Positions 31,287-42,295 of a stretch of 64,000 bases of DNA are shown piece after piece. The notes beneath the pieces are model-generated. The model searched no databases. It was not told where the DNA came from and saw only the letters and a list, made by a program, of their open reading frames with translations. This DNA comes from Gnetum montanum (taxonomy: Eukaryota; Streptophyta; Gnetopsida; Gnetales; Gnetaceae): the NCBI GenBank assembly GCA_015680685.1, contig MNCI01008972.1, positions 21,310 to 85,309 of the forward strand. The letters run 5' to 3'. Made by a program: the position numbers and the translations under genes. Within the stretch, counting starts at the first letter, position 1, and every line of letters begins with the position of its first letter.

Positions 31287-31840
31287 TTTGGTATTTCTAA
31301 ATTTCTTTTCCTTATTGGAAAGAAACAAAATAAGTATTTGTTCAGGGCTGCCAAGTTTCTCTTAAATCTGGTGTTGTTTTTTCTACCATATGTCTTTACC
31401 TTCAACTTCAACTTCTTAGTGATGGTGGGTGTATTGCACTTCAAAATGAATATGTTCCATTTGTTCTCCATTAACAAGATGCTGCCTTTTATTTTGTGTA
31501 GTTAGTAAAATTTGGCTTTTATTTTGTGTAGTCTATAAAATTTAGCTTTGAATACCGTAACATAAAATAAATGTAATAAAAGAACAAATTAGAATTTGTC
31601 CATTAGAATTAAACTTAAGATTTAGAATTTTCAAATCAAGAATCTCACTACTACCCTAACATATCATTGTAAAAAAATTGGACTTTTAATTTATATGATG
31701 AAACCTTCTCTTTCTGATTTTTATAATTTATATGATGAAACCTTCTCTTTCTGATTTTTAAGCAATTGATTGTTAGGTCATCTGTATGTTGATCTATTAC
31801 GTTTTTTTTTTATGTCATTGTTGAGGAGACACCTCAACAA
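31287..31840 (+). pseudogene. L1-like LINE 3' remnant
   Basis: An open stretch at 31287-31505 with 'KQNKYLFRAAKFLL' corresponds to the far C-terminal end of the LINE on the minus strand at 55950-57300. The two regions are inverted copies. A 36-base tandem duplication ('ttatatgatgaaaccttctc' units) at 31693-31760 is private to this copy. Confidence 0.55.
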
Positions 31841-32140
31841 CCCCCTAAAATAGCATTATCTTGGGAATGCATCCACCAAGGTTTTAAAATAACAACTAAC
31901 ACTGTACGATCTATGCTCGTCTCTCATCCTAAGTTTTTAAATTGATGCCTACCAATTGTTGTCAATGGGCTGATGTTGGAATGAATTGAACTCCCTGAAA
32001 TAGCATTATCTTGGGAGTGCATCCATCGAGGGTTGTTTTCACCGAAGGTTTTAAAATAATATGTTACACTGTACGATCCATGCTCGTCAATCATCTAAGT
32101 TTTTAAGTTGATACCCACCAATTGTTGTCAGTTGGGGTGG
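31840..32140. repeat. ~145-bp tandem duplication before the kinase pseudogene
   Basis: The block 'ccctaaaatagcattatctt'...'accaattgttgtca' occurs twice, at about 31852-31968 and 31990-32130. The matching intact locus (55690-55845, inverted) has it once. The second unit keeps a segment ('cgagggttgttttcaccg') that the first has lost. Confidence 0.7.
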
Positions 32141-32660
32141 GCAGGCCTTCTCGGCGCATCCACAGCATTGTGCGGATGCTCACTTTCTCGTGGCTGCACT
32201 CCTCGCACATGTTCACGCTGCCGGACCTGCGCACCGCCACCGCCTGCGTCGACGCTTTCGAGCGAGCGCTGGAAAAACGCAATGTGCCGGGAGCGTTGGA
32301 GGAGCACCTCCTGCAGCACTGCGGCATCGTGCCATCCAATTTGGTGGAGGAAGGTGCCTCCTGCCACGGCATCACCAACATGAACAAGAGCACCTTCCAG
32401 ACACTGGTGGACGTGGCGCCCATGAACAAAGCCTGCGCCCCTAACGGACATGGTCCAGAGCAGGCGCCTCCAAGACGTGGTGGACGAGGCCATGCGCGTC
32501 GACCTCCCTTGGTACCTCGACCCTGACAACAGCAGCAAAAGCAGCCTCCATCGCTACTCCGGCAAGGCCGACATGGCCGTTGACTTGTCTTGCTCCTTGC
32601 AGCAGGTGTCCACGCAGTTTTTCAATGTTCAGTCCAGCGTATTCAATATCTGTTGGAAAT
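32122..32660 (+). pseudogene. Internally deleted copy of the SPARK receptor kinase
   Basis: It is homologous to the gene at 52724-54778, in inverted orientation. 32155-32440 matches protein residues ~73-163 ('RMLTFSWLHSSHMFTLPDLR', 'VDAFERALEKRNVPGALEE', 'VDVAPMNKAC'). The sequence then jumps to residues ~563-578 ('MVQSRRLQDVVDEAMR'), and jumps again to the last ~30 residues ('YLDPDNSS') and the 3' flank. The signal peptide, promoter, membrane segment and nearly all of the kinase are missing. The frame changes at the junction near 32440. The retained parts are still GC-rich like the intact gene. Confidence 0.85.
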
Positions 32661-32789
32661 AAGGGAATTCCTCTTCTTCTATCTTTACCCAAGTTGCCCC
32701 AATTTTGTATCTTTTCACGACGGTGCAAAAGTTCGGTTGGAAAATTCTTTCCACCAAATACTATAATAGATAGATATGAACATAGTTGT

Positions 32790-32885
32790 TTAGCCTTAAA
32801 TTTTGTATTTGTGATTGGCCAAGCTATTGCATCATCATCCTAGCCTTGTCCAACAAAATGGGGTTAGTTACATGAATTCTTTTTT
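32790..32885 (+). repeat. RTE/SINE-type 3' tail
   Basis: 'catcatcatcctagccttgt' followed by 'aatggggttagttacatgaa' is the common 3'-end wording of plant RTE LINEs and the SINEs that borrow it. No body of a LINE precedes it on this strand. Confidence 0.5.
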
Positions 32886-33234
32886 ACCATTTGCCTTTAT
32901 AATGAAGTAGTGCAAAAAAAGCATCTATAAAATTTGGAATAGTTTATAACCGGCTACCAACCTAACACTAACACTCCTTTTGTATCCAGAGCATTGGCAA
33001 AGTTGTTGAGCTATTATATGCCCATAATAATTCACATGGTAACACAGTCCATCCAATAAATATGTATAATAATTTCAGTGAAAAATTTAGTCTCTTGGCC
33101 CAACATTATAACAATAATTATTTATTCTCGATGACATTTCAACCAAGTAATAGTTGGTCTCTTGACCACATTGAGTAAGTAATAGTTGAGTTTAAGGATA
33201 ATATCATACAGATAATAAATGTCAATTTCATAGC

Positions 33235-33800
33235 AAAATTGGAGTGAAGCAAGGGTATCCTTTATCAACTCTTTTTGGTTTTTATATTGATGAATTACAA
33301 AACTGATTGTATAAATCTAATCAAAAGCATGCTAATAAAATAGGATCTTAGGCAATAAGTCTACTTTTGTATGCATATGATGCTGCATTAATTTCCACAT
33401 CTCTATCATGTATGTAAAATATGATGCTGCATTAATTTCCACATCTCTATCATGTATGTAAAATATGTTGCAAGTTTTAGAAAGTTTGTCATTTTCATGC
33501 TACGAAAGTCAATATGAAAAACGAAAATGATGATATGGGATACAAGAAATGTAAATTACTCTAGCTTTGAATCTAATGTTAAAATTTAGAACTCCTTTAA
33601 ATATTTGGGTCTCTAGTGTGCAAATGATTACAAATGAGAAACGTATCAAAACTTGAATAGCATTAGGAACGTGAACTTGAAAAGTCCAATAAAACATTTT
33701 AAAAAGAAAACAAAATTTTTAGACTATTATTTATCATGTTTTGTCCTATGGGTATAGGATATAGAGGAGAGGCCTCAATGCAAAAGATTGACAAGCTATT
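33235..33800 (+). pseudogene. LINE reverse transcriptase fragment
   Basis: The reading 'GVKQGYPLSTLFGFYIDELQ' followed after a stop by 'LLLYAYDAALIS' shows the RT motifs G-x-x-Q-G-x-P-L-S and (F/Y)ADD, the latter changed to YAYD. A 47-base tandem duplication (about 33378-33471, 'gatgctgcattaatttccac' units) covers the motif. The copy is heavily decayed. Confidence 0.65.
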
Positions 33801-34488
33801 AAAAGGATGCAGAAATTTTTTTTGTCATTTTGTTGAATCAATTTTCAATTTTCATAACATAAATATATTAGTTGTCCAATGTCCTTAAGGTCTGTAGACA
33901 TAATAAAATCTTCACTTTCCATAATATAGCTAGAGCACTCAAAATGCAAGAATTGGGCATTATAATTGGCCCAAATTTACCATTAGAACAATAAATAACT
34001 AGATGTTTTCTAGGTATAATATAAACGTAATTAAACTACAGTTTCGGTTATTAAACAATAATATTACGTCATTCTTAAATTTTATGACCTTTTTTTTCAT
34101 ATAATAAAAAGCAAAACACGACTCCAAAATGAAATTTCCATGTCTCTCATATGATACAAGTTACAATGAGCAGAAAGAGATTGATGGCAAAGAAAATTTT
34201 AATCAGCATGAACCTTGCTATATACTACAAATGAATAAAGAAATCTCATCATTACACAAGGCAGATAAATTCCCAACTGTTCCTTACAATGGAAGCTTGG
34301 ATACTAGTAAATTTGATTGATCAAATAATAAGATTTCAAGCATTACCGTAGACCATACAATAAGACCACTTTTTGTACGTGGATTATGAGTTATGAAATA
34401 GTTCCCAAAAGAATCAGATGGCCTTTTTATCACCTGTAGCTCTGCAACATTAATAACAAATCTAAGAAATGCAAAAGAATAGTTTGGT
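33801..34488. other. No gene seen
   Basis: AT-rich sequence. The 34390-34488 part is the likely 3' UTR of the COX16 gene on the minus strand. Confidence 0.5.
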
Positions 34489-35425
34489 TTAGTTACTTTC
34501 AGAAGGCCTTGGAATTTTCTTGTATTCAAAATTTTTTATATCAATCTTCTGCTGCAAAGCCTGTTAAGAAATAGAACAGAAGATTCTCAGCACATATTGT
34601 TCTTCTACTAGAAAAGAAAGCACAGAGAAACTGATGCAGAGCTCTATATAAAAATCTAATGAGATATGCAATATTTTAATAACATAATAGAAATTGTATT
34701 CTCAACTATAAGCAATCTAGCCTTCTTTATTAATAAATAAGAATAGCTTAAAGTTGAAAAAACGCCGTTTATTGCAGAAAGTGCTTGCGCTCGAGGCTGT
34801 AGTTGTAGATACGTGTCGATCATTATCAATATAGTCATGTCACAGTGGAATCTCTCTCACGATGGCTTAAAATTAACTTGAGATCAACTGCTTAAAATTA
34901 CAGTCGAAATATCCAAAACTTAGTGATCATGTACATAAAAGTGCCATACAAAATCAACCATATCAAAATCTATCAACATAACAAGTGCATACCTTTAATT
35001 CTTCCTCTAAGCTCGGTGGCTTTTTCTCTAGCTTCATAAATTTACCTAAAGGCCCTTCCCTTGAAAGAGCCTTGGACCTTTCAAGTGCTTCCCACTCTTT
35101 ATCATCCCGGACTTTCTCCATGTCCTTTCTGCAGGGACTCAGTGTTGCAAATGCAGAGAAAATAAAAATATTTAAGAACCTGTCTAATCACAAGTACAAA
35201 TCATGTACCAGAAATTACCTTTGCTTACCTGCCTTGTTGAAGATGAGCAAGACCCAATGCTCCAAGGATTGTGAGAGAAATCAATGGCAATCCAAAACGG
35301 AAAAAGGGATTTACTTGTTTTCGTCCCCAGTGTCTATAATTTTTAGCATTGATAGCAGTCTGGCCAATGACAGGTTGAGACATTTTGCTATTACTGTTTG
35401 AAGTATCTGAAGTTTCAAAGCCCAT
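34489..35425 (-). CDS. COX16: COX16, cytochrome c oxidase assembly protein
   Basis: There are three coding exons: 35425-35229, 35128-34993 and 34560-34489, joined by introns of 100 and 432 bases with GT..AG ends (donors GTAAGC and GTATGC, acceptors CTGCAG and TTAACAG). Phases fit exactly, giving 134 residues. Residues ~42-60 form one membrane helix ('FRFGLPLISLTILGALGLAH'). Next comes the family's matrix/intermembrane tail 'KDMEKVRDDKEWEALE' with 'SKALSREGPL', ending 'QQKIDIKNFEYKKIPRP'. COX16 is a small mitochondrial inner-membrane protein that helps mature the COX2 subunit during complex IV assembly. Length and motif order match plant COX16. A 3' splice site (ttagcag, 35432-35431) five bases before the ATG suggests a 5' UTR intron upstream; I could not place the first exon. 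It looks intact. Confidence 0.92.
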
Positions 35426-35827
35426 GTTGCCTGCTAATTTTGCATATTATAACAATGGATAACTTTATTGAGATGATGCACAAAAATGTCAACCTTAAAA
35501 TTACTTGTTTATGACACTGATGGTATTCACCATACTGACAGCTTACAGCAACAACTTACTTGATATGCAATTGATGATCATTCTTGATTTATTGCAAAAT
35601 AATCAAACCTAAGACTATAGCAAGCAACGAATCTTATATATCTGTTGAAAGAAATTTGGTACACGTAAAAAGAAAATTCCATAAATGAAAGAATAAGATT
35701 TGACATATGACCAGAATTATCATGTGATCTTAAGATCAACCATGAGACTTGATCAATATTTCACTGCAGAAGCTTTTAGAAAATAACAATAACAACAATA
35801 CATAAAGTGAAACAATCATACATCACT

Positions 35828-35960
35828 AAGCCATAGCTTGCTTGGTTAGAGCATGAAGCTTGTGACTGCAAGTTGCAAGTTCAATCCCAAACGATATGCT
35901 AAGACACAATGCCAATGTGGGGGAATGCTTAAAAAAAAGTTAAGGAAAACAACTATAGAA
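35828..35960 (+). repeat. tRNA-derived SINE
   Basis: A polymerase III box A (TAGCTTGCTTGG, 35834-35845) and box B (GTTCAATCC, 35879-35887) stand 33 bases apart. They are followed by 'gtgggggaatgctt' and an A-rich end. This is the layout of a tRNA-related SINE, inserted upstream of COX16. Confidence 0.65.
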
Positions 35961-37250
35961 AATCAACAACTCCTTCAGCTACCTTATAGATGGGATAAAT
36001 GCACCATGATGATGATAAAAGGAAACAATTATCTCAATGTACCAATCTATTCCTAACCTTTGAACTACAAGTATTAACCTTGTAAGATTCAAAGATCTGG
36101 GCAGTCAAATCCTATTTTATATTTCTACATTTCTCTTCCTAAGTTTTACTACTTACTCTATCTTGATTACTTTCCATCCCTCAAAAGTGTGGCAATTTCA
36201 TTTCTTCCAAAGTTCAAATATACATGAGCTAGGAAAGCACTCCAAATTTTATTAGTATGTCATATTCCGAAAATCCATCAGGGTATTGATTACCACCCTT
36301 ACAAGCATTCTTATGGGAACATTATCAATCAACCATCATCCATCCCTGTTTTATGGCATAACCATTGTTAAAAATATTCCTTTTCATGTCATCTCATCTC
36401 AAAAAACACAGAAACTTTAGGAATGATTTCATTTTTCAATTTAGGAATGTGGGAACAAGGTAGCATGGGAACTTTTAGCAAACAAATTTCAGAACAACCA
36501 GTAGTCCTAACACCAAAGTAGCAGCACATGTAATAAGTTAATAACATAACAAGTTTAGTAATTCACAAAACAAAATTTAGAAAAGTCTATAAAAATATTT
36601 ATAAAGAGAAACTAGAAAACATTGAAATCAATGTTTAGATGCTATTTCAAGTTGAATTATACTTATAAATGACGGCATACATAAAAATGGCAGAATTTCA
36701 TTATCAATTTTAAGTTTTTAACAGCAGTCCAATGGCATTCAAAGTTTTTGTGCATCATAGATGTACAAGCACGCTTTGAAGCTATAAAAGTGGAGAATTT
36801 TTGTCAAAAGTGAGTGAGCTCCTGTGGTTAAACATAAGTCTACAAATGCTCCCAGAATTTATTAGTTAGAGAATGAAGAACACGGGGGCAATAACACTGT
36901 GTCCAATTTAGAGATCTTTGGATGATAAGTTTTAATACTAAGTAGCGAACACTAAAAGCAAATTGGAAAGGAAATGTTTACTAATGTTTGGAAAATAAAA
37001 AAAATTAATTTGTAGCATGAAGGATGGCTTTAGTCTTAACAATTGTTACATCAATTTACACATATGTTTGAACTTTAAATAATGTGATACCAACCAAGAG
37101 AAATCTATGTGGATATCTTCATGACCTCTCACTTGATATTTAGAAGACCTTTCAATCCACCTAGGCTACAAAGACATGCAAACCTTTCCATTCAAAATAG
37201 CAAACTTCTATCTTAAAGTTATATTAATAAATGTCAATCATCAAATATTT
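35961..37250. other. No gene seen; possible COX16 5' intron
   Basis: AT-rich sequence without recognisable coding. It may be transcribed as part of a COX16 5' UTR intron. 36925-37018 recurs as a direct repeat at 39476-39567. Confidence 0.4.
36925..37018. repeat. Direct repeat with 39476-39567
   Basis: The ~94-base block containing 'aaaagcaaattggaaaggaa' recurs at 39476-39567 with a few differences, 2.5 kb away in the same orientation, with a LINE between them. Confidence 0.75.
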
Positions 37251-37329
37251 GTTCAAGTTTTCCATTGTGTTCATGTACTCGAGCTCTACCATGGGCCCAA
37301 GCCCAGGAAAGGGGATGGTTGATGTCAAT

Positions 37330-38160
37330 ATGGTAGCCAGCTGTAAAACACCTACTATTTCTTATGGATAAGTTCTTTTCTATGCATTCATCCAAAAATC
37401 AGTTTGGTTTTATGCCTAGATGATTAACTATGGAAGTTATCTTCTTGCTAGAAAAATTTAGATCTAAGAAGAAAAATATACATATGATTTTCATTAACTT
37501 AAAGAAAGCTTAAAATAGAGTTCCCCAAGAGATTATTTGGTGGGTGATAAAGAAGAGTGATATTCCTATTGGGTACAAAAAGGCTTTCCAAGACATATAT
37601 GACAAAGTAACAACTCGAGTTTGCACCATCTATGAAGAAACTATCGACTTCCCCATGAAAATAGGGCTACACCAAGGATCTACTTTAAGTCCTTATTTGA
37701 TTGGCATTATTATGGATGAGCTAACTAAAGAAATTCAAGATGATATCCATTAGTCTATGATCGTTGCTGATGATATTATATTGGTGAATAACTCTAAGTA
37801 AGGACTAGTAGAAATAAAATAGAATACATAAAGTGCATTTTTAGTGGAAATGCAAGTAATAAAGATATGAAGAGTAGAATTCAAAATCAAAAAGTTATGC
37901 AATGTAAGTAATTCAGATACTTAGGATCACCTGTTTAAATGGATACTGAATTTAACAGTGATGTTATGAACAGAATTGAAGCATCATAGATCAAATGGTA
38001 AAAACTAGTGCTGTGCTTTGTCATAGAAGAATCCCTACTCAGTTGAAGGAAAAGTTCTACAGAATTGCTATCACGCCTACAATCCTTTATGGTGCTGAAT
38101 GTCAGTCTATCAAATAGCCTTACAAAAAAGATGTAAACATCCACAACTTCATTGTGCTGT
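37330..38160 (+). pseudogene. RTE-clade LINE reverse transcriptase remnant
   Basis: Frames in order: 'FGFMPR' and 'KNIHMIFINLKKA' (37405-37515), then the open piece 37544-37753 with 'PMKIGLHQGSTLSPYLIGII' and 'MDELTKEIQDDI', then 'MIVADDIILVNNS' with the catalytic A-D-D. Near 38000-38110 the RTE C-terminal block 'HRRIPTQLKEKFYRIAIT' and 'PTILYGAEC' follows. These are the usual plant RTE motifs in the usual order. Several stops and a missing segment between ADD and the C-terminal block show that it is dead. It lies upstream of COX16 on the opposite strand. Confidence 0.85.
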
Positions 38161-38249
38161 AAGAACAGGAGTACACTTTAAGAAAATCCAATGCAGCATG
38201 GCCAAGCTAGGTGCACCAATACCACTGAGAAATGATTCAACAGAAGAAC

Positions 38250-39475
38250 TAGCAACATAGAAAACTTCAACAAAAATTGTAACGCTCATAACTTGCATTT
38301 TGTTTTCTTTTTTCTAACAAAACAGAAGTTACTTCACCCTCAAAACAGAGTGTCGAAGGATGTTCCAAACAGAAGTCAAATATGTATATAGAAAAGTTGC
38401 CTAATTACTTATTTTTCACCTCAACCTCGCAACTAACCAGAATTGTTCCGTGAGTTACCAAAACTCACAAAAACATACTAGAACAATCTCTTGCTGATTG
38501 CTGGCTTTGACTGAGATATGCTTGATATCTACCTAACTAATTTCTGAATCTAACCTGATTCCAGTAGCATTAACCTCCTAACAAATTTCTTGATCTTAAA
38601 GTTTATTTTACATTTAGGACATGATGGGGCGAAAAGAAAAAGCTTTGCTGTACTAGAACACAATGAAAAACAGATGAGAATGATGTAGACTACATTGTTG
38701 GCTCCAACATAGGAAAAATTACTATTCTTCAATTATTTTCTGCTACTCGTCCTAGGTGACATAGGCTGCACAAGTCCACCAAATTTCACAGAAAGCATGT
38801 ACTTTGCATAGAAAAATTTGGGAACGAATTTTAATACAGATAACTTTAAGGGAAAAAAATACTATCAAAATTTCTCTTCAAATGTTGAAATTTTGCCATA
38901 TACAATTGTTAAATGCTTGCACAGTAAATGATCACCTGCTATATAATTACTGTGTGTGAAATAGACCACGATCACAACTCTAATGTGTCGGTGCCTCCAC
39001 ACTCTCGATTTCCTAGGCAACCATAATCGCAATCTGGTTAGCGAGGTTGGCTTCGAACAAATCGATTCCACCTGCTACAGGTAAATGATAAATCGCCACT
39101 GTTACTTTTGAGCTACGGCAGCAATTTAACGTTCCAATAACAAAAATCGATAGAAAGAAACCCTATCTAAGAAAATTGAATTCATCTATGAAACTTTTGA
39201 ATAAACCTTGTAATTTGGTGTCGGCAAACAGAAACCTTAACGACATGCAGTGTATCCTACAGCCAAAGTGGCACCGTTGAACATAAAACTATAATTTCAT
39301 TCGATGATGGGTTTTAAAAAAATCATAACTCAAATTTTTCCATTGGAATTAAATCTTTAATTTGGGTTTGGTGTGTTTGGGTCCGAAAAAGATGACTAAG
39401 ACCATACTTTTGTATAAATTAAAACGGCCTTAAAAATAATATGGGTAATAGGAAAGAAAAAGCATTCAAAGTATG
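38250..39475. other. No gene seen
   Basis: AT-rich, low-copy-looking sequence. A splice-like 'ctacaggtaaat' near 39073 and a GC-richer patch at 38980-39080 could be part of a gene. I cannot identify one. Confidence 0.35.
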
Positions 39476-39639
39476 ATAAGTTTTAATATTAAGTAGGTAA
39501 CACTAAAAGCAAATTGGAAAGGAAATGTTTACTAATGTTTGAAAAATAAAAATAATAATTTGTAGTACAATGTGATTGCAAAAAAATGCAAAGAAAATGC
39601 AAGGAACAAGAAAGAGAAATGGAACACCACCCCAAATGG

Positions 39640-41175
39640 GAGCATAATTAACTCCAAAAGGGGTTCAGAAGGTACGTGGTGTACAACAAGCACAGTGGAA
39701 GCATAGTCACAGTCTCAGTGGCGTCGGTTATAAAGTCTAGCACTCGCCGTGGTGTACCATGCTTGCCGAGTTGGCTGTCGTAATGTATCGTGCGGTGTTT
39801 TGCAGGGGTGCAGCAAGGCTGCAATGAGCCGTGGTGTGCAACTCAACCTCTCTTCCAATGTAGTGTGCTTTGGGTCTTGTTCGCCTACAGAGCTAAGTGC
39901 CAAGATGCTAAAATGCAAATGCCAAAATGTCCAAAATGCAAAAGTGCTCACCAATGAAAATGAAAACCAACCCCTAAAACATGAAGCAGGGGTATTTATA
40001 GGGCTAGGGTTAGCCCAAAACATGGACTGTGGGCCACGTGGAAGAGCGATAGGTGGGACTACACTTTGGGGTAGTTGGGACTACATTCACCCCAACTACT
40101 CTCTAGTGTTAGGCTCTACGATGTTGAGTGGTGGCATTGCTCTAATGGAGTCTGTGAAGCCAAGAGACTATGACTACACTGCCTAGCTCCACAGAGAAAA
40201 CTACAAAGTATCTGAAAAGATGCAAACAATGCCAAAAAAAAATAACTTTTGGAGACTATGCTCCAGGTCTACACTCTAGAGCGTAGTTACAATTTTTGGG
40301 AAAAGGAAGATGCAAAAATGCAAAATGCTACTACTAAAAAGGTGCTGGAGTCAATGCAGATGTCGATGCTAAATTGTGGGGGCCTTTGGAGGCTGTTCTT
40401 GCCAACTATGCTCTGGAGCGTAGTGAGAGCATAGTCCCAAACTTTGGCAAAATCTGATCAAAAACTAGCAAAATATGACTAAGTGTAGACTACACTCCAA
40501 GGGAGGCTAACTACGCTCCTAAGCATAGCAAGCATAGGCTCAAGACTTAGAGAAATCTGAGCAAAATCTAACACCTGAGGTGACTATGCTAACTACGCTC
40601 TAGAACATAGTTGGGAGGTGTAGTCTTAACAATTAGGAAATTCTGGCATCCAAGACTAACTACACTCTAGAGCGTAGTCCCAGTAGTGAGAGTGTAGTAT
40701 GGACATTTAGAAAATTTTGCTACAAAAAATATGCTTCCAAACTAACTACACTCTAGAGCATAGTCCCAATAGTGGAGAGCATAGTCTAGGTACTTAGAAA
40801 ATGCTGACAGAAACTAGACTTCCCAAACTGTCTACATTCTAACTATGTTCTAGAGCATAGTCCCGACAGTTAAAAAAAGTTTGCAAAACTGGTGTTCCAT
40901 GTTGACTACGCTCTGAAGAGTAGTCCCAACAGTGGAGAGCATAGTCTCAGCACTTAGAAAAATCTGCAACTTGTGTCACCATTCTAACACTTAGAAAAAT
41001 CTAGCAAAACTAGTAGTTGTGTTGGCTATGCTCTAACTACGCTTTGGAGTGTAGTCAAGGGGTGTACAGAGCATAGTCTCAACACTTAGAAAAATTTGGG
41101 CAAAGTGCCATTGTTCTGACACTTAGCCAAATTTACAGTCGAGATGCTAAAGTCCGAAATTTTTGTAGTGTTTCA
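39640..41175 (-). repeat. LTR-like sequence with CTACGCTCTAGAGCGTAG motif array
   Basis: The right edge GTAGTGTTTCA (41175) parallels the Tat LTR edge GTGGTGTTTCA, which suggests a related LTR on the same strand; the left edge is uncertain. Between 40030 and 41120 there are many copies of 'actacgctctagagcgtag' and variants, alternating with 'gtcccaacagtggagagcat' and 'cttagaaaaatctg'. The organisation is the same as in the Tat LTRs but with a different palindrome. Confidence 0.55.
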
Positions 41176-41824
41176 CATACCAACTTCAAAATTCTTTTCA
41201 TAAAATTTGTCCATAACACAGCACTCTCCAATAAAATCTAGCCTATGGCTTGGACTGTCCATGTCAAGACTCTTACTACTATGCTAACACTTTACTTTTT
41301 TCAGGGTGTAAATTCTAGTTTCAAATTGTTGTAACATGATTTCACGGTGAATAAAAAGCAATGTGTTAGGCCCTTATCCATCTAAACAAAATTTAATATA
41401 TGCCACCAGCCATGCCATTCCCAGAAATCCTAAATTTACTACTAACAAAATGACTCCTAACTAGCTACACAACAAGCCTCGATATTTCATGCAATAACAA
41501 AAATATCCCAACAAAAGTTATATCCCTATCCTTAGTTTCCACATGTTTTCCCAAATCTACATGTTGCTCAATATCTCGCTTTTACCAACAGCACTTAATG
41601 ACACCAATAGGTTGCTAGTTCCCAATGTATGTTAGTGTGTTCAATAATAACTCACACAACTAATCAATTTTTTTTAACTTTCTNTAGTCCAAGCCATAGG
41701 CTAGATTTTATTGGAGAGTGCTGTGTTATGGACAAATTCTATGAAAAGAATTCTGAAGTTGGTATGTGAAACACCACAAAAATTTCGGACTTTAGCATCT
41801 CGACTGCAAATTTGGCTAAGTGTC
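41123..41824. repeat. 140-bp inverted repeat pair, second arm bounded by single N
   Basis: 41123-41262 and 41686-41824 are reverse complements with about four differences. The second arm lies exactly between lone N at 41685 and 41825. This could be a placement error in the assembly. The 420 bases between the arms hold no gene. Confidence 0.8.
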
Positions 41825-42059
41825 NTATAATTCCTATATATGCAATGAATCCTTGATTATATTACTTTGTTGATAATTACACTACACAAGAATTCCTGCC
41901 TGGACTCCAAATTTGAGTTACTATTACTACAATCATTTTTCCTGCTATAAAAAACAAATAAAAAGCAAATCATGTTTGATTTGCACATTTAATAGGAAAT
42001 AAAAGTGCACACATCACCCACATAGTAGGATACATACTATAAGTTACATTATGGCCAAA

Positions 42060-42295
42060 ATTTACATTATGTGGGAACTCAGAAAATATTCTAACTCTAG
42101 GAAGAAGAAACAGCAAGAGCTTCGCTACCTTGCTTGAAAATTGAAAACTAACTAATGAATTACTTCCATAAACTAAAGCCCAAGCACTGTATTTATAGAC
42201 TTAGGGTATATAACCCAACATTGGACATCCGACGTCAGATCCAGGCCCCAACGTCGCATATCTGATGTCACGACTGAACAAATGGTGATTCATCA
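42060..42295 (-). repeat. Athila-like 3' LTR fragment
   Basis: It matches the last ~235 bases of the LTR at 48732-49574 ('gaagaaacagcaagagcttc', 'tatttatagacttaggg', 'ggtgattcatca'). It ends at 42295, followed by a 'taccccc' polypurine complement. The rest of the LTR to the left is absent. Confidence 0.7.

Noticed and set aside
31182-31505. 107-residue frame as an independent small gene
   Set aside because: It begins in LTR sequence and continues into a LINE tail; the join is the insertion boundary at 31286/31287.
35834-35887. A functional tRNA gene
   Set aside because: Box A and box B are present, but the sequence does not fold into a complete acceptor stem and continues into a SINE-like body.
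39749-40186. 145-residue plus-strand frame
   Set aside because: It is inside the LTR-like sequence with the CTACGCT array. It has no domain and its codons follow the repeat.
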